A DNA stretch of 64,000 nt from Crocinitomicaceae bacterium (GTDB taxonomy: Bacteria > Bacteroidota > Bacteroidia > Flavobacteriales_D > Crocinitomicaceae). Of this stretch, positions 59,573 to 64,000 are shown piece by piece. The stretch spans positions 62,001 through 126,000 of the forward strand of contig JAGOBK010000006.1 of assembly GCA_017983465.1 (NCBI GenBank), in the 5' to 3' direction. Under the pieces are notes generated by a model. That model worked only from the letters and a program-made list of their open reading frames with translations. It had not been told where the DNA came from and did not search any database. Each line of letters starts with the position of its first letter. The first letter of the stretch is position 1. A program made the position numbers and the translations under genes.

Positions 59573-60427
59573 TTAATCAAAAAGTGATACAATGTCCTCT
59601 TTAGATCCTTTTGGTGTGAATTCAACATGCACCGGATCTCCTTGTCTCATACCAAAGAGCTTATTTGCTCCACCGGTACTGCCGTTTGCACCGCGATTAA
59701 TCGCGATTTCAAGTAATTGACTGCTATTAAAAAGTGCAACACGTTCACCCATAGTCACATTGTTATATGTTTCGTTGATCTCGTCGATGTAGTATTCTTT
59801 GTTTAAATACTTGATGGTAAAAGGTGTTTTTTCACCGAAGTGATTAAAATCTGCTTTACGGATATTCGTGATTAAATTCCCATAGCTATCCACATGAATG
59901 ACATTTCCACGAATAATGAGGTTTTCAATAACCGGTTTTTGCATAAATGCTCGTTTGTAAGCATTCGTTGGTTTGGCAAAACTACCGATTGACTCTCCTT
60001 CCGCGATTCTTTTCGCAAGTGGAATAAAGCAATTTTTCGTTGGAAATTTCACCATTTCAGGATGATTAACAATATCTGAAAACTGGTATAGTTCATCTGG
60101 ATGTTCTTCATCTAGAAAGCAACCGAAGAATCCGTTGTCATTGGAAATGAAATATTGACCTTTAAAAAACATGATCGTTGGGAAGCTCAATTTGTCACCA
60201 GTTAAAACCGGTTCACCATCTACTCCGATAATGTGAATAGTCCCTTTTGGAAAATCTTGAAAGCAACAACGCAGTTGAAAAGCAGCGTTAGCCACATCAA
60301 ACGGACGAATGTTGTGAGAAATGTCGACAACATATGCTTGGGGCATTTGATTTAAAATGGCACCCTTAATTGCGGCTACGTAGTAGTCTTGAAGTCCATT
60401 ATCTGAAGTAAGTGTTACGATTTGCAT
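59573..60427 (-). CDS. S-adenosyl-L-methionine hydrolase (DUF62 family)
   Basis: A 284-residue SAM hydroxide adenosyltransferase, which splits SAM into adenosine and methionine with water. The N-terminal TLTSDNGLQDYYVAAIKGA, VVDISHNIRPFDVANAAF, IHIIGVDGEPVL, and the C-terminal IHVDSYGNLITNI and NSSQLLEIAINRGANGS are family landmarks. It is distinct from the fluorinase and chlorinase by context; halogenase loops are not evident. It shares a transcript with the small ABM-fold gene. Confidence 0.9.
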   Translation of the reverse strand: MQIVTLTSDNGLQDYYVAAIKGAILNQMPQAYVVDISHNIRPFDVANAAFQLRCCFQDFPKGTIHIIGVDGEPVLTGDKLSFPTIMFFKGQYFISNDNGFFGCFLDEEHPDELYQFSDIVNHPEMVKFPTKNCFIPLAKRIAEGESIGSFAKPTNAYKRAFMQKPVIENLIIRGNVIHVDSYGNLITNIRKADFNHFGEKTPFTIKYLNKEYYIDEINETYNNVTMGERVALFNSSQLLEIAINRGANGSTGGANKLFGMRQGDPVHVEFTPKGSKEDIVSLFD

Positions 60428-60518
60428 GTCAAACAGAAATCAGTGTCCGCAGAAATTTATAATTTTACCAAAAGTAATCTAAATTAGAGTATCACCCCTG
60501 AACATACACTAAAATAAA

Positions 60519-61508
60519 TTGAATATAGGAAATCGACATATCGAAATTAACGGATTGAATCCCGCGGAAATCTTTGGTGTTAACGATGCAAATTTGCGCC
60601 ACATCAAAACCTTCTTTCCGAAGTTGAAAATCACAGCGCGTGGAAATATGATTTCCCTGAATGGTGATGAAGAAGTAATGGACGAATTCGAACGAAAGTT
60701 CAATTTACTTGTCCAACATTACCATAAGTTCAATCATTTAACGGAAAACAATATCGATAATTTGATGTTGGAAGACGGTTCAAAATTGCTGTCAAGTGAT
60801 GATGGTTCGGAGATTTTGGTTCATGGTAACGGCGGAGCAAAAATAAAGGCACGCACGGTGAATCAAAAGAAAATGGTTCAGGCGGTTGATAAGGACGATA
60901 TGGTATTCGCGGTAGGTCCAGCCGGAACAGGCAAGACATACACAGCTGTTGCTTTAGCAGTTCGTGCATTGAAAGCGAAAGAAGTCAAACGCATCATTTT
61001 AACTAGGCCAGCAGTCGAGGCAGGTGAGAACCTTGGTTTCCTTCCTGGAGATTTAAAAGAAAAACTGGATCCGTATTTGATGCCTTTGTATGATGCATTA
61101 CGTGACATGATTCCAGCAGAGAAGTTAGCTGATATGATTGAATTTGGTGTCATTGAAATTGCACCACTTGCGTTTATGCGTGGACGTACATTAGATAAGG
61201 CGTTTGTCATTTTGGATGAGGCGCAGAACACGACCCAAATGCAGATGAAAATGTTTTTGACACGCATGGGGATGACGGCAAAGTTTATCATTACAGGAGA
61301 TATGTCCCAAGTTGATTTACCAAGTAAACAGCGTTCAGGATTAGCTTATGCTTTAGATGTATTGAAGGATGTGGATGAAATCAGCGTGATTAGACTTGGA
61401 CAAAGTGACGTCATAAGACACCGATTAGTAAAGAAAATTATCGAAGCATTCGATAAAGCAGAAATAGAGGCAAAAACACAAAAAGAACTAAAAGAAAAAA
61501 AAGAATGA
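60519..61508 (+). CDS. PhoH-like ATPase
   Basis: A 329-residue PhoH-family P-loop NTPase. An N-terminal KH-like segment ([35 protein letters not shown]) precedes Walker [17 protein letters not shown] and Walker [24 protein letters not shown], with [12 protein letters not shown]. It is thought to act in RNA metabolism. No ATG precedes the conserved region, and the frame is closed by a stop 6 nt upstream, so TTG at 60519 is the start. The stop overlaps the purC ATG by 4 nt. Confidence 0.92.
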   Translation: MNIGNRHIEINGLNPAEIFGVNDANLRHIKTFFPKLKITARGNMISLNGDEEVMDEFERKFNLLVQHYHKFNHLTENNIDNLMLEDGSKLLSSDDGSEILVHGNGGAKIKARTVNQKKMVQAVDKDDMVFAVGPAGTGKTYTAVALAVRALKAKEVKRIILTRPAVEAGENLGFLPGDLKEKLDPYLMPLYDALRDMIPAEKLADMIEFGVIEIAPLAFMRGRTLDKAFVILDEAQNTTQMQMKMFLTRMGMTAKFIITGDMSQVDLPSKQRSGLAYALDVLKDVDEISVIRLGQSDVIRHRLVKKIIEAFDKAEIEAKTQKELKEKKE

Positions 61509-62449
61509 ACGCAATAACAGAGTCAAATTTTACTTTCAAAGGACAAACGAACGTTTATCATGGTAAAGTACGTGATGTGTATACCTTAGATAATGGTTTG
61601 TTAGTCATGGTGGCTTCTGATCGGATTTCTGCATTTGACCATATTTTACCAAAAGGAATTCCTTTTAAGGGACAGGTATTGAATCAAGTAGCAACTATGT
61701 TTTTGGATGCAACCAGAGACATTGTTCCAAATTGGCTAGTTGCCACACCGGATCCAAGTGTAGCCATTGGTTTAGCATGTGAACCCGTTCGTGTTGAAAT
61801 GGTCATTCGTGGTTACCTTGCTGGACATTCAGCCAGAGAATACAAATTGGGAAAACGCCTTTTGTGCGGAGTGGTGCTTCCAGAAGGAATGAAGGAAAAC
61901 GACCGTTTTCCTGAACCTATTATTACGCCGGCAACGAAAGCGGAAGAAGGTCACGACGAAGATATTTCGAGAGAGGATATTTTAGCGAAAGGAATTGTTC
62001 CACAAGCGATTTATGAAAAAATGGAAGCGTATACGCGTGCATTGTTTCAACGCGGAACAGAAATGGCTGCTGCTCGCGGATTGATTTTAGTAGATACGAA
62101 ATACGAATTTGGGATTCGAAATGGCGAAGTAATCTTGATTGATGAAATCCATACGCCTGATTCATCTCGTTACTTTTATAAGGATGGATACGAGGAAAGA
62201 CAAGCGAATGGTGAAGCACAAAAACAATTATCCAAAGAATTCGTTCGTCAATGGTTGATTGAAAACGATTTCCAAGGTTTAGATGGACAACAAATGCCCT
62301 TTATGCCAGATGAATTCGTTTCAACAATCACGGATCGATACATTGAGCTCTATGAGAAAATCACCGGTAATTCATTTGTGAAGTCAGAAACTTCAGACAT
62401 TACACGCCGCATTCAAACAAACGTAGATTCTTATTTGAATTCCTTGTAA
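61505..62449 (+). CDS. purC: SAICAR synthase
   Basis: A 314-residue enzyme that joins aspartate to CAIR with ATP in purine synthesis. [90 protein letters not shown] and [13 protein letters not shown] are all classic. This longer form (like yeast Ade1) differs from the 240-residue E. coli type. Translation is probably coupled to phoH; purQ-purD lie 19 kb away, so the pathway is scattered. Confidence 0.95.
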   Translation: MNAITESNFTFKGQTNVYHGKVRDVYTLDNGLLVMVASDRISAFDHILPKGIPFKGQVLNQVATMFLDATRDIVPNWLVATPDPSVAIGLACEPVRVEMVIRGYLAGHSAREYKLGKRLLCGVVLPEGMKENDRFPEPIITPATKAEEGHDEDISREDILAKGIVPQAIYEKMEAYTRALFQRGTEMAAARGLILVDTKYEFGIRNGEVILIDEIHTPDSSRYFYKDGYEERQANGEAQKQLSKEFVRQWLIENDFQGLDGQQMPFMPDEFVSTITDRYIELYEKITGNSFVKSETSDITRRIQTNVDSYLNSL

Positions 62450-62494
62450 ATACAGCGCCGTATTTGCGAATTAGTAGATTCAAAGATTAAGCCT

Positions 62495-62502
62495 TAATTT
62501 TG
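62495..62502 (+). promoter_or_regulatory. -7 box upstream of panB, with a short leader ORF
   Basis: TAATTTTG, then 5 nt, then a 14-codon ORF (ATG 62508 to TAA 62552) ahead of the panB ATG at 62561. The intervening leader of about 55 nt shows no recognised riboswitch. Confidence 0.45.
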
Positions 62503-62560
62503 CTCAAATGACGCTGATTGTTTGGTTCCATTGGAATCCGTCAGCTGGATAAACGAAACT

Positions 62561-63376
62561 ATGTCAGTTCATTCAAACGTAAAAAAAGTAACCACGCACA
62601 CGCTTCATGAAATGAAGAATGCGGGTCAAAAAATATCCATGTTAACGGCCTATGACTTTTCAATGGCACGCATTGTAGATGAAGCTGGAATCGATGTGAT
62701 TTTAGTCGGAGATTCTGCATCAAATGTCATGGCTGGACATGAAACAACATTGCCGATTACCTTAGATCAAATGATCTATCACGCATCCTCCGTTGTTCGT
62801 GCAGTGAAACGTTCTTTAGTGGTTGTTGATATGCCTTTCGGTTCCTACCAAGGAAATTCGAAGGAAGCGCTATCGAGTGCGATTAAAATCATGAAAGAAA
62901 CCGGTGGACATGCCGTTAAAATGGAAGGTGGACAAGAAATCAGTGAATCTATTGGACGAATTTTAACAGCTGGTATTCCAGTAATGGGACATTTAGGACT
63001 GACACCACAATCCATCTATAAATTCGGAACGTACGTTGTTCGTGCGAAAGAAGAAGAGGAGGCTCAGCGACTAATTGACGATGCAAAAGCATTAGAAGCA
63101 GTTGGTTGTTTTGCCATTGTGTTGGAGAAAATTCCTGCGCAATTAGCTGCACAAGTGGCAAAAATGGTATCGATTCCTATTATTGGTATTGGAGCTGGAA
63201 ATGGGGTAGATGGACAGGTGCTCGTTGTGCACGATATGTTAGGGATTAATAACGAATTCAACCCCCGATTTTTACGCAAGTACAATAATTTGCACGAGCA
63301 AATGATGAATTCGTTCCAAGCATATATCAAAGACGTACAGTCTGGTGATTTTCCAAATGAATCAGAACAATATTAA
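62561..63376 (+). CDS. panB: 3-methyl-2-oxobutanoate hydroxymethyltransferase
   Basis: A 271-residue TIM-barrel enzyme that adds a hydroxymethyl group from methylene-THF to ketoisovalerate, the first committed step to pantothenate. Motifs: [72 protein letters not shown] and [21 protein letters not shown]. The ATG at 62561 is chosen; an upstream TTG frame adds 13 non-conserved residues. Together with coaX at 49573 it belongs to CoA synthesis. 3 nt separate its stop from the next lipoprotein gene. Confidence 0.94.
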   Translation: MSVHSNVKKVTTHTLHEMKNAGQKISMLTAYDFSMARIVDEAGIDVILVGDSASNVMAGHETTLPITLDQMIYHASSVVRAVKRSLVVVDMPFGSYQGNSKEALSSAIKIMKETGGHAVKMEGGQEISESIGRILTAGIPVMGHLGLTPQSIYKFGTYVVRAKEEEEAQRLIDDAKALEAVGCFAIVLEKIPAQLAAQVAKMVSIPIIGIGAGNGVDGQVLVVHDMLGINNEFNPRFLRKYNNLHEQMMNSFQAYIKDVQSGDFPNESEQY

Positions 63377-63379
63377 TAG

Positions 63380-64000
63380 ATGAGGTTTTTATTGGTTGTT
63401 CTATTGTTGAGCATTGTTTCTTGTTCGAATGAATCAAGGAAACAGCAACCAAAGGAATTAACTCAATCGAATCTCTGCCGGCATAGTAAATACTTAAGTA
63501 TTTATAAAATAGGTAAAGGATATCAAATTCGAATTCAACATCCTGATAAAGCGGACAAGCATTTTCAGTTAATTATTTCTCTTCCAGCAAAGCATTTAGC
63601 GGTGTTGTCTGCTACGCATATTGGCATGTTGTCTGCGTTAAATCAAGAGAGAAAAATAGCTGCGATTACAGACATTCGTTATGTTTATAGTTTAAATGTG
63701 AAAAAACGATTCAAGCAAAATCGCATCGTGGAACTTCAAAATGAACAGACAATGTCCGTTGATCAGTTACTAAATTCGAGGTCCGAATATGTCATTTATA
63801 GTGCTTTCTCTGGTACTTTTTCTCAAGAACAGCGTTTAGAAAAATTAGGTATTCATTGCATTCCAAACTTTGATTGGCGAGAACAAACAGCGTTGGGAAG
63901 AGCAGAATGGATCTTGTTATTTGGTGCTTTGACAGGAAAGTTAACGGAGTCTATTCAACTATTTAAATCCATCGAACAAGCGTATAATCATGCGAAGATG
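63380..64000 (+). CDS. Substrate-binding lipoprotein of an iron/B12-type ABC system, N-terminal part (cut by window end)
   Basis: The first 207 codons of a periplasmic binding protein. The signal MRFLLVVLLLSIVSCSNE has a lipobox (IVSC). The mature part matches the helical-backbone (TroA/BtuF-like) class: LAVLSATHIGMLSALNQERKIAAITDIRYVYS, VDQLLNSRSEYVIYSAF, then IPNFDWREQTALGRAEWILLFGALTG, a typical hinge segment. Substrate candidates are ferric siderophores, haem or cobalamin. No permease or ATPase gene is in view. Confidence 0.85.
   Translation, partial: MRFLLVVLLLSIVSCSNESRKQQPKELTQSNLCRHSKYLSIYKIGKGYQIRIQHPDKADKHFQLIISLPAKHLAVLSATHIGMLSALNQERKIAAITDIRYVYSLNVKKRFKQNRIVELQNEQTMSVDQLLNSRSEYVIYSAFSGTFSQEQRLEKLGIHCIPNFDWREQTALGRAEWILLFGALTGKLTESIQLFKSIEQAYNHAKM

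Noticed and set aside
59573-60427. SAM-dependent halogenase (fluorinase/chlorinase)
   Set aside because: No halogenase-specific insert could be seen, and the plain hydrolase form is far more common in this phylum.
62538-62561. CTGGATAA sequence before panB resembling the 3' part of a TPP riboswitch
   Set aside because: The other conserved parts of the TPP aptamer are missing and the available leader of about 55 nt is too short.

Overview
The window is a chromosomal segment of a Bacteroidota bacterium, most likely order Flavobacteriales. The reasons are: many promoters of the Bacteroidota type (-7 box TAnnTTTG); secreted proteins with type A and type B C-terminal signals for the type IX secretion system (T9SS); gldF/gldG; a GLPGLI protein beside a CarboxypepD_reg-like outer-membrane barrel; a PafA-type phosphatase; and a CoaX - outer-membrane protein - LptC gene order typical of the group. 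The low-GC coding style and the kynurenine-pathway enzymes would fit the Crocinitomicaceae (Fluviicola-like), but that placement is inference. Nothing in the window looks like plasmid or phage DNA.

Layout. 1-7.7 kb: folC (cut by the window edge), nhaD and an amino-acid dehydrogenase on the minus strand; anmK and an acyl-CoA dehydrogenase diverging from one short promoter region; 3-hydroxyanthranilate dioxygenase; small lipoproteins; a hydrolase. 7.7-15.8 kb: a T9SS cargo protein, polyprenyl synthase, rfbA, a GLPGLI/outer-membrane-barrel pair and a lipoprotein. 15.9-22 kb: ruvX-def-lipoprotein, aroA and a DAHP synthase/chorismate mutase fusion, then rny, zapA and a coiled-coil gene. 22-29 kb: M23 peptidase, tsaB, two divergent response regulators without kinases, a secreted von Willebrand D-type protein and a SprB-repeat T9SS protein. 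29-34.5 kb: pafA, a class III aminotransferase, metF and two uncharacterised exported proteins. 34.5-43.7 kb (minus): kmo, ruvB-queG, a hexitol-phosphatase-like HAD enzyme, a CNNM/CBS membrane protein, purD, purQ and a polytopic membrane protein. 43.9-50.3 kb: a DksA-like protein and lspA, then (minus) a DUF5686-type barrel, lptC, an outer-membrane protein and coaX.

50.39-51.3 kb is the most unusual stretch. A tRNA-Phe(GAA) gene is followed by two identical 329-bp units and a truncated third. Each unit starts with the last 17 nt of the tRNA and carries a GNRA-capped hairpin terminator and a small GIY-YIG nuclease gene. Each full unit ends in a second piece of the tRNA T-arm plus a 14-nt perfect palindrome. 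It looks like a minimal element that targets the tRNA T-loop and has inserted, or been amplified, repeatedly.

51.3-64 kb: a 1249-residue PKD protein with a type B T9SS signal, the gldF-gldG-DUF4340-like operon, a cold-shock protein, a SAM hydrolase plus a small monooxygenase-fold protein, phoH-purC, panB, and the start of a metal/cofactor substrate-binding lipoprotein cut by the window end.

A second theme is promoter placement. In at least six genes (the HMA protein, ruvX, def, the M23 peptidase, pafA, coaX) the -7 box lies only 3-4 nt before the start codon, which predicts leaderless mRNAs. No gap between genes exceeds 300 bp. All family assignments come from reading motifs; no database search was run.
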